In this document: piece after piece, positions 35,206 through 44,243 of the stretch
Layout: the number at the start of each line of letters is the position of its first letter
How positions within the stretch are numbered: the first letter of the stretch is position 1
Origin: Microbaculum marinisediminis
GTDB taxonomy: Bacteria > Pseudomonadota > Alphaproteobacteria > Rhizobiales > Tepidamorphaceae
Assembly: GCF_025397915.1 (NCBI RefSeq)
Contig: NZ_JALIDZ010000008.1
Coordinates: 62,001 to 126,000 of the forward strand
Length of the DNA: 64,000 nucleotides
Direction: 5' to 3'
The notes under the pieces: model-generated
Told to the model about the DNA's origin: nothing
What the model saw: the letters and a program-made list of their open reading frames with translations, nothing else
Database searches by the model: none
Position numbers and translations under genes: made by a program

Positions 35206-36470
35206 GACCGGCTTCCTTCGCCGGGCACCGGAATGTCCACCGGTGTCATGAGCGGCGCGCTGTCGACGACTCCGCCGGGCAGCAGCGCCGGGAACTGGGA
35301 TTGCGACCAGCGCACCAGCTGGACCGCCGGGCTGCCGAGCAGGAGCTTCGCCGCCGGCTGCGTCCACAGGACCTGGTCGATGATGTCGTTGGGGCGATAG
35401 GCGCTGTCGGCTATGCCGTCGCCGTTGACGTCGAAGGCGGCGTGATCGCTCCAGTAGTTGCCGCGGCCCGCCTCGCTCCATTCGAGATAGCGCGTGCCGA
35501 CATACTTCACCTGGGTCTGGTTGCCGATGAAGGCGTTGCCGACGATGGTGTTGCGGTCCGAGCCGGCGGTGAAATGGATGCCGATCTCGCACGCCTCGAA
35601 CCGGTTGTCGGCGAGCCGGTTCTTGTTGGCGTTGTACATGAACAGGCACTTCTCGGCCGCCGCGCGCACGTAATTGCCTTCGATCGTCGCGCCATTGGCA
35701 TAGTTGAGCATGATGCCGTAGTCGCGGTCGTCGATCGAAATGTTGTCGCGCACCGTCAGCCCGTCCGAGAACATCAGGGCGTAGCCGAGATGGTTGCCGA
35801 CCGAAACGTTGCCGACGATCTCGCCGTCGCCGGCATACATGTAGTGGACCGCGAAGCGCAGGTCCTGGAACCGGTTGTCGCGAATGACGTTGCGCGCGCT
35901 CGTGTTGACGAAGATCCCGTCGCGGCCCTGGCGGATCGTGTTGCCCTCGATGGCCGCGCCGGGCGCGTTCCACACGTAGATGCCATTGCCGCGTTCGTTC
36001 ATGCGGAAATCCGTGCGGCCGACCACGAGATTGCCCGCCACCCGGGCATCCCTGGCGCCGTGAATGTCGATCCCATAGAGGTTCCCGATCGATTCACTGT
36101 CCAGGACCACACCGCGATCGGCGGTCTTCGTCAGCTTGATGCCGGAATCGATCGACTGGTGCGACGACCCCGAGCCGGACACCCGCACCCGGGAGACGAC
36201 CACGTCCGGCGCCGTCACGGTAATCACCGTGCCGGTTCCCCCGCCCTGGATCTCGACGCCCTCCGCCCCTTCCACGGTGAGCGGCTTGTCGATCACGATG
36301 GCGCCGGAGTAGACGCCGGGGCGCAGCCGGAGGACATCCCCCGGCTGCGCATTGTCGATGGCCGCCTGCAACGCGCCCGGCGCCGGCGCCACGACGGTTT
36401 CGGCGGCCTGCGCCGAAACAGCCGCGAGCGTGGCAGCGAGCAACGAAGACAGTGTCAGGCGGCGCAGCAT
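35202..36470 (-). CDS. nosD: NosD periplasmic copper-maturation protein
   Basis: A 422-residue exported protein with a cleavable signal (LLAATLAAVSAQAAE). About a dozen repeats follow of the right-handed beta-helix (CASH) type, such as IEGNTIRQGRDGIF, NVIRDNRFQDLRFAVHYM and IVGNVSVGNHLGYALMF. NosD is the periplasmic arm of NosDFY and takes copper from NosL to NosZ. It begins 3 bases after the nosZ stop. Confidence 0.95.
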   Translation of the reverse strand: MLRRLTLSSLLAATLAAVSAQAAETVVAPAPGALQAAIDNAQPGDVLRLRPGVYSGAIVIDKPLTVEGAEGVEIQGGGTGTVITVTAPDVVVSRVRVSGSGSSHQSIDSGIKLTKTADRGVVLDSESIGNLYGIDIHGARDARVAGNLVVGRTDFRMNERGNGIYVWNAPGAAIEGNTIRQGRDGIFVNTSARNVIRDNRFQDLRFAVHYMYAGDGEIVGNVSVGNHLGYALMFSDGLTVRDNISIDDRDYGIMLNYANGATIEGNYVRAAAEKCLFMYNANKNRLADNRFEACEIGIHFTAGSDRNTIVGNAFIGNQTQVKYVGTRYLEWSEAGRGNYWSDHAAFDVNGDGIADSAYRPNDIIDQVLWTQPAAKLLLGSPAVQLVRWSQSQFPALLPGGVVDSAPLMTPVDIPVPGEGSRS

Positions 36471-36473
36471 GGG

Positions 36474-38408
36474 TCAGGCGCTCCGCGGCTCGACGAACAT
36501 GCGGCCGCGCATCTCCATGTGGAGAGCATGGCAGAACCACTGGCAGTAGAACCAGTGGACGCCCGGCCGTTCGGCGATGAAGGTGACCGAGGCCGTCGCC
36601 TGCGGCGCGACTTCCATCGCCACGCCGTAGTTGGACATGGTGAAGCCGTGCGTGAGGTCGTCGACGTCATCGATGTTCGTGACGTAGATCGTCACCTCGT
36701 CGCCCTGCTTGACGGTGAACGACTCCATCGAGAAGGTCGGCGCGGCCGAGTACATGTAGACGCGCACCTTGTTGCCGTCCCGGATCGGCTCGTCGGCCCC
36801 GTCTTCCAGGTCGACACCGTCGGCTTCCGCCTGCTTGCGCGCATCTTCCCATGTCGGGTCGTCGCGGTCCCAGACGATCTTCGGGTTCACCTTCGACGCA
36901 TGCACGATGATGCTGTCGTGCGGCTCGGCGAAGGTCGGACCGTCATGCACGATCTTCATGTCATCGGACGAGATGTCGATGAGCTGCTCGTTCTCCGGCT
37001 TCAGCGGGCCGACGTTGAGGAACCGGTCCTTGGAGAACTTGTTCATCGATATCAGCCACTTGCCGTCCGCTTCCGCGGTCTCGCCCATGCTGGTCGAGTT
37101 GTGGCCCGGCTGATAGTGGACATCGACCTTGGAGATGATCGGGTCGACATCTTCGCCGGCATAGGCGCGAACGGCCTTCTCGATGTCCCACTTCACGACC
37201 TGGCTGTCGAGGAAGAGCGTCGTGAAGGCGTTGCCCTTGCCATCGAAGGCGGTGTGTAGCGGTCCAAGGCCCAGTTCCGGCTCGGCGACGATGCACGAAC
37301 GCGGATCCGCGTCGCTGTCGAACAGGGCATCGACCTTCTCGACATCGATCACCGAGCAGGTCGGCGACAGCTTGCCGTTGATGACGACGTGCTTCTTGTC
37401 CGGCGCCGTGTTGCAGCCGTGCGGGCTGTTCGGAATCGGCACGTAGCGGGTGTACTTCTTGTTCTTGCCCTTGCGCCCGTCGATGACCTTGACGCCCTGC
37501 AGCTCCTGATAGTCGCCCTCGGCGATGCCCTTCTCGATCTCCTTGATATTGAAGATCACGACGTGGTCCATCTCGTTCGCGGTCATCTCGGCGAGGTTCA
37601 TCCCCATCTCCGAGTTGTAGCTGGTCGAGAAGGCGTACTTGCCCTGGTAATCGCAGTCGGTGTTGTCGAGGTTGCCGCTGACGATCACCTGCCAGGCGAT
37701 TTCCATGGTGTCGCCGTCGATCGCCGTGAAGATGTTCACGTACTGCGACGGATCGTCGAGGATCTTGCCGTCGTTGACCAGCGGCGCCTCATGTTCGCCG
37801 TTGGCGAAGATGTAGCCGGTCCGCGGATATTTCTGCGGCCGCATGCCGTGGATGTCGTTGGCGTTGGGGATCTCGATGATCTTGTCGCAGCGCATGACGT
37901 CGCAGCGCACGCGCGCGACACGGGTATTGGCCTTGTCCTGCATGAACAGGTAACGGCCGTCATAGGTGCCGTCGGTGAACGACATGTGCGGGTGGTGCAG
38001 GTCTCCGTTCTGATAGGTCTGGAGTCCGTGCGCGGCGAGGAACGCCTTGGTTTCCGGCAGAAGACCTTCGGTGAGGATCTTCAGCGACTCGTTGGTCTGC
38101 CCCCAGCCGGTGGCCGAGCAACGGTTGAACACCGGAACCCGCATCAGCTCGCGCATCGAGGGAACGCCTACGATGCGCAATTCGCCCGTCTGCCCGCTCG
38201 ACCAGAAGCCGTAGTACTCGTCGAGCTCGCCCGGCGACAGCGCGTACTTGGGCGTGCTGCCCTGGGCCACGGCGGGTGTGACCGATGTCGTCGACAAGAG
38301 CGCGCCGGTTCCACCAACAGCCGCGCCGCCGGCGACGAAGGCCGTAGTCGCGGTACCAGACAAGAGGGTCCGTCTGGAGATCCCCTCTTTGTTGTGTTCA
38401 TCCGTCAT
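36474..38408 (-). CDS. nosZ: Nitrous-oxide reductase, Tat-exported (clade I)
   Basis: A 644-residue periplasmic copper enzyme that reduces N2O to N2. The Tat signal ([19 protein letters not shown]) marks clade I. CuZ histidines begin with DLHHPHMSF (near 136-144). The C-terminal CuA cupredoxin domain has C622-x-W-x-C626-H-x2-H630-M631. No key ligand appears lost, so the enzyme should be active. It lies 36 bases after nosR in the normal order. Confidence 0.98.
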   Translation of the reverse strand: MTDEHNKEGISRRTLLSGTATTAFVAGGAAVGGTGALLSTTSVTPAVAQGSTPKYALSPGELDEYYGFWSSGQTGELRIVGVPSMRELMRVPVFNRCSATGWGQTNESLKILTEGLLPETKAFLAAHGLQTYQNGDLHHPHMSFTDGTYDGRYLFMQDKANTRVARVRCDVMRCDKIIEIPNANDIHGMRPQKYPRTGYIFANGEHEAPLVNDGKILDDPSQYVNIFTAIDGDTMEIAWQVIVSGNLDNTDCDYQGKYAFSTSYNSEMGMNLAEMTANEMDHVVIFNIKEIEKGIAEGDYQELQGVKVIDGRKGKNKKYTRYVPIPNSPHGCNTAPDKKHVVINGKLSPTCSVIDVEKVDALFDSDADPRSCIVAEPELGLGPLHTAFDGKGNAFTTLFLDSQVVKWDIEKAVRAYAGEDVDPIISKVDVHYQPGHNSTSMGETAEADGKWLISMNKFSKDRFLNVGPLKPENEQLIDISSDDMKIVHDGPTFAEPHDSIIVHASKVNPKIVWDRDDPTWEDARKQAEADGVDLEDGADEPIRDGNKVRVYMYSAAPTFSMESFTVKQGDEVTIYVTNIDDVDDLTHGFTMSNYGVAMEVAPQATASVTFIAERPGVHWFYCQWFCHALHMEMRGRMFVEPRSA

Positions 38409-38444
38409 TTCCCGTCTCCTTCTTCTGGAACGTGGGTGCAGTCT

Positions 38445-40649
38445 TCATCCGGCGGCGGCAGGCGCCTCTTTGGCGGGTTTTGCCGTCGGCTTGGCGATAC
38501 CGGTGCGCTCCTCGAAGCGCCTGCGCTTGGCGAGCTTCGCGATGACGACCGGGCATTTCTTCTCGTGCTGGTACAGCACCTGGCAATGCAGGCACTGGAG
38601 GCATTCGTTGGGGTTGATGTGGCCTTCCGGATGGATGGCCTGGACCATGCACTCGTTGGCGCAACGGGCGCAGGGATTGCCGCATTCGCGGTAGCGCTTC
38701 AGCCAGTCGAACATGCGCAGCCGCGCGGGAATGGCGAGCGCCGCCCCCAGCGGGCACAGATAGCGGCAATAGAACCGCTCGACGAACAGGCCAACCGCCA
38801 GGATCCCGACCGCGAACAGCACGAACGGCCAGGCGCGCATGAACTTAAGGATGATCGCCGTCTTGAAGGGCTCGACCTCCGCGTAGTGCTCGGCAAGCTC
38901 AAGCGAGTACAGCGACATCCCGAACAGCCCGAGGAAGATCAGGTACTTCACCGGCCACAGGCGCTCGTGCAGGCCCCATGGCACCGCGTATTGCGGGATC
39001 CGGATCAGCTTGGCGATCCGGTTAGTCAGCTCCTGCAGGGCCCCGAACGGACAGAGCCAGCCGCAATAGGCGCCGCGCCCCCAGAACAGAAGGGCGGCCG
39101 CCACCGAGAACCACAGGATGAAGACGAGCGGGTCCATCAGGAACGCGCTCCAGGAGAAGTCGTGAACGAGGGCGTTGAAGAACGCCAGCACGTTGACCAC
39201 GGAGAGCTGCGCGTTCGCGTACCAGCCCAGGAAGAAGAGCGTCACCGTCAGGTAGCCGATGCGGAACCAGAACGTCAGGCGCTCGTAGCGCGTGAGCTGC
39301 ATCTGGAAGAAGAACCCGCCCGTCAGCACCAGCAGCATCGCCGCCAGGACAATGACCTCGACACGCTTGGTCACCCAGATCCGGCGCCACAATTCGTTCG
39401 ATTCCGAAGCCTCCGCCTGGGCGAGCGGCGCCGTCTCCGGCTGCGGCTGCGCGGCGATGGGCTTCAGATAGGTCGCCGGCGTCTGGTATCCGAGATCGAA
39501 GGTCAGGAACAGTTTCTCGATCGCCCCGACCGGTCGCTGGGCCAGGAGCTGCAGACGGAACGGCTTTGCCGGATCGAACCCGATCCCGGCCGGGATCTTG
39601 AAGATGTCGAGCTCGGAGAACGTCGGCGCGTCGTCCGTCGCCAGCGTGCCCAGCCGCCGGTGCTGGCGGTCGAAGAAGCGCGCCGAGACGTCGCCCTGGA
39701 TGAGCTGGATGCGATCGAAGATGCCGCCGCGGACATAGCCCGAGCCCTTGAACGAATACCGGCCGCGGCCAAGGACGAGGATCGCCTGCTCGCCCTCCTC
39801 GAGCCAGGCTTCGAGGTTGCGATACTCCGCCTCGCCGAGGAGGCTGCGGCCAATGGTCGGCACGCTCACCAGCGCGACATAGAGGTCGATGAAGCTGTCC
39901 TCGGGCGCGCCCTTCTCGGGATGCTTGCGGGCGCGGGCATCGCCGTGCCGGGCGAAGGCCTCGTTGATCTGGCCGATGTCGAGCGACATACGCCGGACCG
40001 AGCCGTCGCCGACAAGCGTCTGCCAGTCCAGCACCTCGACGGGCTTGTCCATGTCGATGGCCTTGGTCGGCCCTGCGGCCGCGGTGCCGCCGCTCAGGCC
40101 GCCGAGGCCCAGCGCGCGGGCCACCTTCAGCCCCGCCCGGACGATCGAGTCGTCGATCACCATGATCGTGACGGTCGCGCCCGAGACGATATCCAGGTCG
40201 TGCGCCGACCCGCCGGCCGCCGCTTCCTTCTTGAGATCGAGGCCGGCGTAGCCCTCGGTGACCGCCTTGATGCGGGAATCGGGAATGCCGATCAGCACGA
40301 TCGGCTCGGAATGCTTGACGAGCCGGACGCCGGTCAGCACCGCGTCCGTGTCGATGCCGACCAAGGTGTGGATCGGCTTGCCCGAATAACCCGTCGTCTC
40401 GACGAAGTCCGACGTGAGGAAGACGTAGCCGATCGTCTCGCCGTCGCGGAGCGCCGGAACGACCGGGATCGTCTCATCGACCGGGCCGTAATCATCGGCA
40501 CCGGGCACAAGCTCGCCGACCGGCACTTCGGTCGTGAAGGTGGTGACGATCGGCGCACTGTGCCCCGCGGTGGACGCCAACAGCGTCAGCGCGACGAACA
40601 TCGCCGCGATTGCCCAGAGTCCCGAAAATCGCGGCGATAATTGGAGCAT
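38445..40649 (-). CDS. nosR: NosR, flavo-iron-sulfur membrane regulator/electron donor for N2O reduction
   Basis: A 734-residue protein. A signal anchor leads to a periplasmic FMN-binding domain with the covalent-flavin motif IVSGATVT (about 164-171). Five or six membrane helices follow, then cytoplasmic ferredoxin-like clusters: AYCGWLCPFGALQE, CRYLCPLGAALAIP, CGNPCARCANECM and CLQCLHCQVLYQHEKKCP. NosR is required for nosZ expression and in vivo electron supply. It is the first gene of the operon; the regulatory box lies 120 bases upstream. Confidence 0.96.
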   Translation of the reverse strand: MLQLSPRFSGLWAIAAMFVALTLLASTAGHSAPIVTTFTTEVPVGELVPGADDYGPVDETIPVVPALRDGETIGYVFLTSDFVETTGYSGKPIHTLVGIDTDAVLTGVRLVKHSEPIVLIGIPDSRIKAVTEGYAGLDLKKEAAAGGSAHDLDIVSGATVTIMVIDDSIVRAGLKVARALGLGGLSGGTAAAGPTKAIDMDKPVEVLDWQTLVGDGSVRRMSLDIGQINEAFARHGDARARKHPEKGAPEDSFIDLYVALVSVPTIGRSLLGEAEYRNLEAWLEEGEQAILVLGRGRYSFKGSGYVRGGIFDRIQLIQGDVSARFFDRQHRRLGTLATDDAPTFSELDIFKIPAGIGFDPAKPFRLQLLAQRPVGAIEKLFLTFDLGYQTPATYLKPIAAQPQPETAPLAQAEASESNELWRRIWVTKRVEVIVLAAMLLVLTGGFFFQMQLTRYERLTFWFRIGYLTVTLFFLGWYANAQLSVVNVLAFFNALVHDFSWSAFLMDPLVFILWFSVAAALLFWGRGAYCGWLCPFGALQELTNRIAKLIRIPQYAVPWGLHERLWPVKYLIFLGLFGMSLYSLELAEHYAEVEPFKTAIILKFMRAWPFVLFAVGILAVGLFVERFYCRYLCPLGAALAIPARLRMFDWLKRYRECGNPCARCANECMVQAIHPEGHINPNECLQCLHCQVLYQHEKKCPVVIAKLAKRRRFEERTGIAKPTAKPAKEAPAAAG

Positions 40650-41249
40650 CTAATCAGCCTTGGCCCGACAGTGTGGTGCGGATCGCGGATCGATCAGCGA
40701 CATCCCACGCGGTCTGAATTTCGACCGCGCCGACCGGACTCCAATAGGATGGAGGGGGGCCGGATGCCTTGACTTTGGTTAAGTATTTTCGCAGGGCAGA
40801 ACTCTGCTGATCGACGCGGATGGAGAAGCATTCGGTGCCGTTTGGGCCCGAATGAAACGGGACGCGAAATTCGGGAGAAGCCAGGCGAACACGGCGGGAA
40901 TGACGCGGCGCCGGGGGGCCGCGCTAAGGGTATCGAAGGAAGGCCCATACAGTCGAACCACGTACCGCGTCACCGTTTAGCCAGATGTCCGGCCCGTGGC
41001 CGGGATACCTTTTCTCAATCCGATCACATTTCCCGAGGTTAGTGAATATACTTTGAGCAACCTGGCGCCCACTTTGCGAGCAATCTGCGCATCGGATAGG
41101 CAGACATCATTTGACAAAGCCTGCGTATGGTCACGGCCGAAAGCCCCGGTTGACCAAACGGGATCCGGACGGGGAGAAGAGCGGGATTGGCGATGCAGGA
41201 TGTCGCGCGAGCCCTCGCTCCGCCATCGCCGAGATCGCCCTGCCTACGA
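40650..41249. other. 600-base non-coding stretch upstream of nosR
   Basis: No convincing gene. The left part is the nosR leader and promoter with an Fnr/Dnr box. The right part contains the 3' region of the stress operon. A short CCGGCC / GGCCGG hairpin at 40989-41003 followed by GATACCTTTTC is the only other structure I see. An open frame from 40996 rightwards is the shadow of a minus-strand gene. Confidence 0.5.
40769..40782 (-). promoter_or_regulatory. Fnr/Dnr-type box upstream of nosR
   Basis: On the minus strand TTAACCAAAGTCAA, a TTAAC-N4-GTCAA palindrome with one mismatch. The centre is about 126 bases before the nosR ATG, so activation at -41.5 would give a leader of roughly 85 bases. 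The neighbouring dnr gene is the likely activator. Confidence 0.75.
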
Positions 41250-41486
41250 TCACAGCGTGTCGAGGGCGCGCTCGATCTCCGCGAGATTTGCGTTCTCACC
41301 ACCCGACATGCCCTCGCCGGACGCACGCTTGAGGGCCCGGGCATCCTCAGCCCATTCCGTCAGGATCCGGCGCTTTTCGACCTTGGTGAGCCCGGTATCG
41401 CCGACGACGTCCATCGGGTGGGCATAGGCGCCCCACGCGGCGTTGCCGGGCGTGTCGATCGGTGTCTGCGGCAGGCGGTCGATCAT
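41250..41486 (-). CDS. Small stress-operon protein (hypothetical)
   Basis: A 78-residue soluble protein: PQTPIDTPGNAAWGAYAHPMDVVGD, then a helical half GLTKVEKRRILTEWAEDARALKR across residues 33-55. Proteins of this pattern are common in Rhizobiales but have no assigned function that I know. The ATG at 41486 has AGGGAG six bases upstream; the ATG two codons earlier lies too close to that site. It is the last of four tightly spaced genes led by dps and therefore likely under the EcfG promoter. Confidence 0.8.
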   Translation of the reverse strand: MIDRLPQTPIDTPGNAAWGAYAHPMDVVGDTGLTKVEKRRILTEWAEDARALKRASGEGMSGGENANLAEIERALDTL

Positions 41487-41496
41487 GGTCATCTCC

Positions 41497-41697
41497 CTAT
41501 GTCGATACGGGCCGGGCCGGCCTGGAGGGGCCAAGCAGCAGCCACAGGATGAACCCGACCACCGGCAGGACGAGGATCAGCAGGATCCAAAGCACCTTGG
41601 ATCCGGTGGAGGCACCCGACCCCACGGTCTTCACGATCGCGTAGATGTCGAGCACCAGAACGACGAGGCCGAACAGGCCACCAACTTCAACGCCCAT
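41497..41697 (-). CDS. Small PLDc_N-type two-helix membrane protein
   Basis: A 66-residue protein with two membrane helices: GLFGLVVLVLDIYAIVK (about 7-23) and VLWILLILVLPVVGFILWLLLGPSR (about 35-59). This is the phospholipase D nuclease N-terminal (PLDc_N) pattern, here without a nuclease, as in many small stress-induced membrane proteins. GGAGGA precedes the ATG at 41697. It lies 13 bases after the previous gene and 10 bases before the next in the dps operon. Function is unknown, possibly envelope stress. Confidence 0.78.
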   Translation of the reverse strand: MGVEVGGLFGLVVLVLDIYAIVKTVGSGASTGSKVLWILLILVLPVVGFILWLLLGPSRPARPVST

Positions 41698-41710
41698 CTG
41701 CCTGTCCTCC

Positions 41711-41911
41711 TCAATTCTGCGCCGAACGCGGGTTTCCCTTGTAGACGGCCTGGTCGCCAATGCCGGTCTGATCGACCCGGGCGTGAACGCGCGCGATCGC
41801 CTTGGCCACCTCGTCGCTGTGCCCGGGCCCGTTCCGGCGCTGCGCCGCCACCGCATCCGCCCCATATCGGGCCGTGCCTCGCGGTGCGTGAACTGGTGAT
41901 TTCTGTCCCAT
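41711..41911 (-). CDS. Small hypothetical protein of the dps operon
   Basis: A 66-residue basic, hydrophilic protein beginning MGQKSPVHAPRGTARYGADA, with a short helix DEVAKAIARVHARV near 33-46. There is no signal, membrane segment or cysteine. The ATG at 41911 has GAGAGGAG at good spacing and lies 49 bases after dps, with no promoter between them. I do not recognise a family. The ribosome site, operon position and lack of overlap support a real gene. Confidence 0.65.
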   Translation of the reverse strand: MGQKSPVHAPRGTARYGADAVAAQRRNGPGHSDEVAKAIARVHARVDQTGIGDQAVYKGNPRSAQN

Positions 41912-41960
41912 GTCGTCGTCTCCTCTCTGTCCTGAATCGATGTCGGTCGGGTTGGGCGGC

Positions 41961-42473
41961 TCAGTCCGCGATGATCGCGCGCAGCATCCAGACAGCCTTC
42001 TCGTGGTAGGTCAGGCGTCCGGTAAGAAGATCGTGGCTGACGAAGTCGCCCTTCTGCTCGGCCGTCTCGGCGGCCTCGCGCATCTTGCGGCACAGGCCCT
42101 CGTGGTCGGCGATCAGGTCCTTGATCATCTCGCCGGCCGTCGGCGCCGTCTTGTCGATGCGGATGGCACTGTCGCCGAGTACCTGGCGGTCCGTCAGGGG
42201 TGCCGTATGCCCCAGCGCGCGAATCCGCTCGGCGAGGTCGTCGCAGGCCTCGAACAGGTTCTGGTAGTGGTCTTCGGTCATCTCGTGCAGCGGCTGGAAC
42301 AGCGGGCCGACCACGTTCCAGTGATAGACGTGCGACTTGATGACGAGCACATACGTATCGGCAAGGATGCCGGAGATCGCCTCGGCGATCGTCTTGCGAT
42401 CCGCCGCGGGGATACCCGTGTGCACGTCTTCCCTGTGTGGCTTGACCTTCAGAACGTTACTGGCGCGGGTCAT
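41961..42473 (-). CDS. dps: Dps-type DNA-binding ferritin
   Basis: A 170-residue miniferritin that stores iron and shields DNA during starvation and oxidative stress. Ferroxidase residues are visible as H51 and H63 from one chain and E67, D78 and E82 (HEMTEDHY...CDDLAERI), matching the E. coli Dps pattern. The ATG at 42473 has GGGAGA upstream. The gene is led by a perfect EcfG-type promoter and heads a four-gene operon of small proteins. Confidence 0.93.
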   Translation of the reverse strand: MTRASNVLKVKPHREDVHTGIPAADRKTIAEAISGILADTYVLVIKSHVYHWNVVGPLFQPLHEMTEDHYQNLFEACDDLAERIRALGHTAPLTDRQVLGDSAIRIDKTAPTAGEMIKDLIADHEGLCRKMREAAETAEQKGDFVSHDLLTGRLTYHEKAVWMLRAIIAD

Positions 42474-42554
42474 TGTTCTTCTCCCTGTTGGTGCCTTGAG
42501 GTGGGGCATCGAATTTCGCGTCCCGCGACGAACCGCGAGGCGCCACACCCGACC

Positions 42555-42579
42555 AACGCGCGCGATCGCCGTTGGTTCC
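42555..42579 (-). promoter_or_regulatory. EcfG-type promoter of dps
   Basis: On the minus strand GGAAC, 16 bases, CGTT: the consensus of the alphaproteobacterial general-stress sigma factor. It ends 82 bases before the dps ATG. Confidence 0.85.
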
Positions 42580-42616
42580 TCCCGGTCGGCCCGCAGATCA
42601 CTGGGCACGACCGCGG

Positions 42617-42656
42617 AAACAAAAGGGGCCGGCCGCGGTTTCCGGCGGCCAGCCCC
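42617..42656 (-). terminator. Intrinsic terminator after the DUF1328 gene
   Basis: On the minus strand a 12-bp GC stem (GGGGCTGGCCGC / GCGGCCGGCCCC, one T-G pair) with an 8-base loop, then TTTTGTTT. It lies 24 bases after the stop of the small membrane protein gene and just before the dps promoter. Confidence 0.85.
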
Positions 42657-42679
42657 CTTGTCGGAAGGGTCTTATCGCG

Positions 42680-42844
42680 TCATGCCCGACGGGCGAGATG
42701 CATCACCACCGACACCGCCAGGGCCACGAGGAAGATGAAGAAGAGGATCTGCGCAATACCTGCGGACGTACCCGCGATTCCGCCGAACCCCAGCGCACCG
42801 GCGATCAGTGCGACAACGAGAAAGACCAAGGCCCAGTAAAGCAT
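42680..42844 (-). CDS. DUF1328-family small membrane protein
   Basis: A 54-residue protein with two membrane helices: [24 protein letters not shown] leading from helix 1, then [21 protein letters not shown]. This is the YtjA/DUF1328 pattern. Members are widespread, often induced by stress, and of unknown function. The ATG at 42844 has AAAGGAG upstream. A mismatched EcfG-type promoter precedes it and an intrinsic terminator follows, so it is a monocistronic unit inside the stress island. Confidence 0.85.
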   Translation of the reverse strand: MLYWALVFLVVALIAGALGFGGIAGTSAGIAQILFFIFLVALAVSVVMHLARRA

Positions 42845-42886
42845 CCTGCTCTCCTTTCTATCGATTGTATGCCGTGCTGAGAATTG

Positions 42887-42911
42887 AACGCCGGAGCGCG
42901 GAAATGGTTTC
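42887..42911 (-). promoter_or_regulatory. Near-consensus EcfG-type promoter of the DUF1328 gene
   Basis: On the minus strand GAAAC, 16 bases, CGTT. The -35 differs from GGAAC at one base, while spacing and -10 are as in the neighbouring perfect copies. It lies 43 bases upstream of the ATG. Confidence 0.6.
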
Positions 42912-42931
42912 CGCCCGATCGTCAGCGACAA

Positions 42932-42956
42932 CAAAAAACGGGCGCCGAGGCGCCCG
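42932..42956 (-). terminator. Intrinsic terminator after phyR
   Basis: On the minus strand CGGGCGCC / GGCGCCCG with a minimal loop, followed by TTTTTTG. It starts 34 bases after the phyR stop and separates phyR from the DUF1328 unit. Confidence 0.85.
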
Positions 42957-42989
42957 CTGATCGAAGTCCGGAAGTTTGCGCTGGAAGTC

Positions 42990-43790
42990 TCAGCCGTTGG
43001 CCACCGCTTGCGGCTCCGAACCCGCGCGCGTGTCGAAGAACAGCGCCTGACTGATCACCGCCTTCACGGTGTCGGTCTGGAACGGCTTCGTGATCAGGAA
43101 GGCAGGCTCCGGCCTTTCGCCGGTGAGGAGACGTTCGGGATAGGCGGTGATGAAGATCACCGGCACGTCGATCTCCGTCAGCATCTCGTTCACCGCGTCG
43201 ATGCCCGAGCTGCCGTCGGCGAGCTGGATATCGGCGAGCACCAGCCCGGGACGTCGGTCGCGCGCTGCGGTGATCGCCTCGCGATGCGTCCGCGCAAGGC
43301 CGGACACCTCGTGACCGAGCCCCGTGACCAGCGCCTCGAGATCCATGGCGATCATCGCCTCGTCCTCGATGATGAGCACGTTGGTGGACACCTGGGCGGC
43401 GATTTCGCGCCCGGCTTCGTCGATGAGCGAGCGGACGCCGTCTTCGTCGCTGTTCAGGATGGTGGCCGCCTGCGGCAGCGAGAAGTCCTCCACGGTCGTC
43501 AATAGGAACGCCTGGCGTGCCCGCGGCATGATCGCATCGAGGTTGCGCTCGAACGGCGTCGCCGGCCCGTCGCCCTGGTGGTTGATGTCGATCGTGTCCC
43601 AGATCCCGACCAGCACCTTGTAGAGCGCGACGCGCGGTTCTAGCGCGGTATCGAACAGGTCCTGATCGGCGATGATCGCTTCCAGGCAGGCCGCGACGTA
43701 GGCGTCGCCGCCCGCCTGCGTGCCCGTCAACGCACGGGCAAACCGCCGCAAATACGGAAGATGCGGCGCAATCGTCATGGCGATCGACAT
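42990..43790 (-). CDS. phyR: PhyR anti-anti-sigma response regulator
   Basis: A 266-residue master switch of the general stress response. The N-terminal sigma-like domain (about 1-130) mimics EcfG to capture NepR. The C-terminal receiver (about 136-255) has the acid pair E142-D143, phosphoacceptor D187 in [15 protein letters not shown] and ITKPF. Phosphorylation exposes the sigma-like part, which frees EcfG. The ATG at 43790 has GGGAG upstream; a second ATG lies four codons on. It is divergent from nepR-ecfG and has its own EcfG promoter, giving positive feedback. Confidence 0.97.
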   Translation of the reverse strand: MSIAMTIAPHLPYLRRFARALTGTQAGGDAYVAACLEAIIADQDLFDTALEPRVALYKVLVGIWDTIDINHQGDGPATPFERNLDAIMPRARQAFLLTTVEDFSLPQAATILNSDEDGVRSLIDEAGREIAAQVSTNVLIIEDEAMIAMDLEALVTGLGHEVSGLARTHREAITAARDRRPGLVLADIQLADGSSGIDAVNEMLTEIDVPVIFITAYPERLLTGERPEPAFLITKPFQTDTVKAVISQALFFDTRAGSEPQAVANG

Positions 43791-43828
43791 ATGGACTCCC
43801 TCTGAAAACCCCTGACTATTGTTCTCTA

Positions 43829-43853
43829 AACGCGGAATTCGGCCTCTGGTTCC
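43829..43853 (-). promoter_or_regulatory. EcfG-type promoter of phyR
   Basis: GGAAC, 16 bases, CGTT on the minus strand, 39 bases before the phyR ATG. Perfect consensus, consistent with autoregulation of the cascade. Confidence 0.9.
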
Positions 43854-43882
43854 CGCCGATCCGGTTATTTTCTCGGAGCCTT

Positions 43883-43907
43883 GGAACCATTTTGTGGCGA
43901 TCGCGTT
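43883..43907 (+). promoter_or_regulatory. EcfG-type promoter of nepR-ecfG
   Basis: GGAAC, 16 bases, CGTT, 58 bases before the nepR ATG. It is back to back with the phyR promoter, 29 bases apart, so one short region drives both arms. Confidence 0.9.
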
Positions 43908-43964
43908 TCGTCTTCGGGAGTGGCAGCCGCCTGACCATCGATCCGGCAGCCTTGGGGAGCACCT

Positions 43965-44243
43965 ATGTCCAGTAACGACGAAAGCAAGCGCGAAGTGACC
44001 GAGCCAGAACCGCAGACCGAAGCGAATGCCGCTCTGGACGAGCGTCTGCAGGCCCATATCGGCGTGCAGCTCAAGTCCATGTACGACTCCTACCTGAACG
44101 AACCGATCCCCGACCGGCTCGTCGACTTGCTCGAACAGCTCGACCGGGTTTCCCGGGACCCCGGCCCGGACGAGCACCCGGACAGCCGCCATGACAGTCG
44201 CCGGCGCCGGCCCGAAGAGTCACGCGGAGGGTCTGACGAATGA
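43965..44243 (+). CDS. nepR: NepR anti-sigma factor
   Basis: A 92-residue protein that holds EcfG inactive until phosphorylated PhyR takes it away. The two-helix NepR core HIGVQLKSMYDSYLNEPIPDRLVDLLEQL, read over residues 31-59, is intact, flanked by acidic or basic disordered tails. The stop overlaps the ecfG start by ATGA, which keeps the two proteins in ratio. The position between divergent EcfG promoters and ecfG is the standard arrangement. Confidence 0.95.
   Translation: MSSNDESKREVTEPEPQTEANAALDERLQAHIGVQLKSMYDSYLNEPIPDRLVDLLEQLDRVSRDPGPDEHPDSRHDSRRRRPEESRGGSDE

Noticed and set aside
37389-40640. 1083-codon plus-strand frame opposite nosR and nosZ
   Set aside because: Antisense of two genes with intact cofactor motifs; no independent coding signal.
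40996-41427. 143-codon plus-strand frame in the nosR upstream region
   Set aside because: Overlaps the better supported minus-strand 78-aa gene, which has a good ribosome site and operon position.
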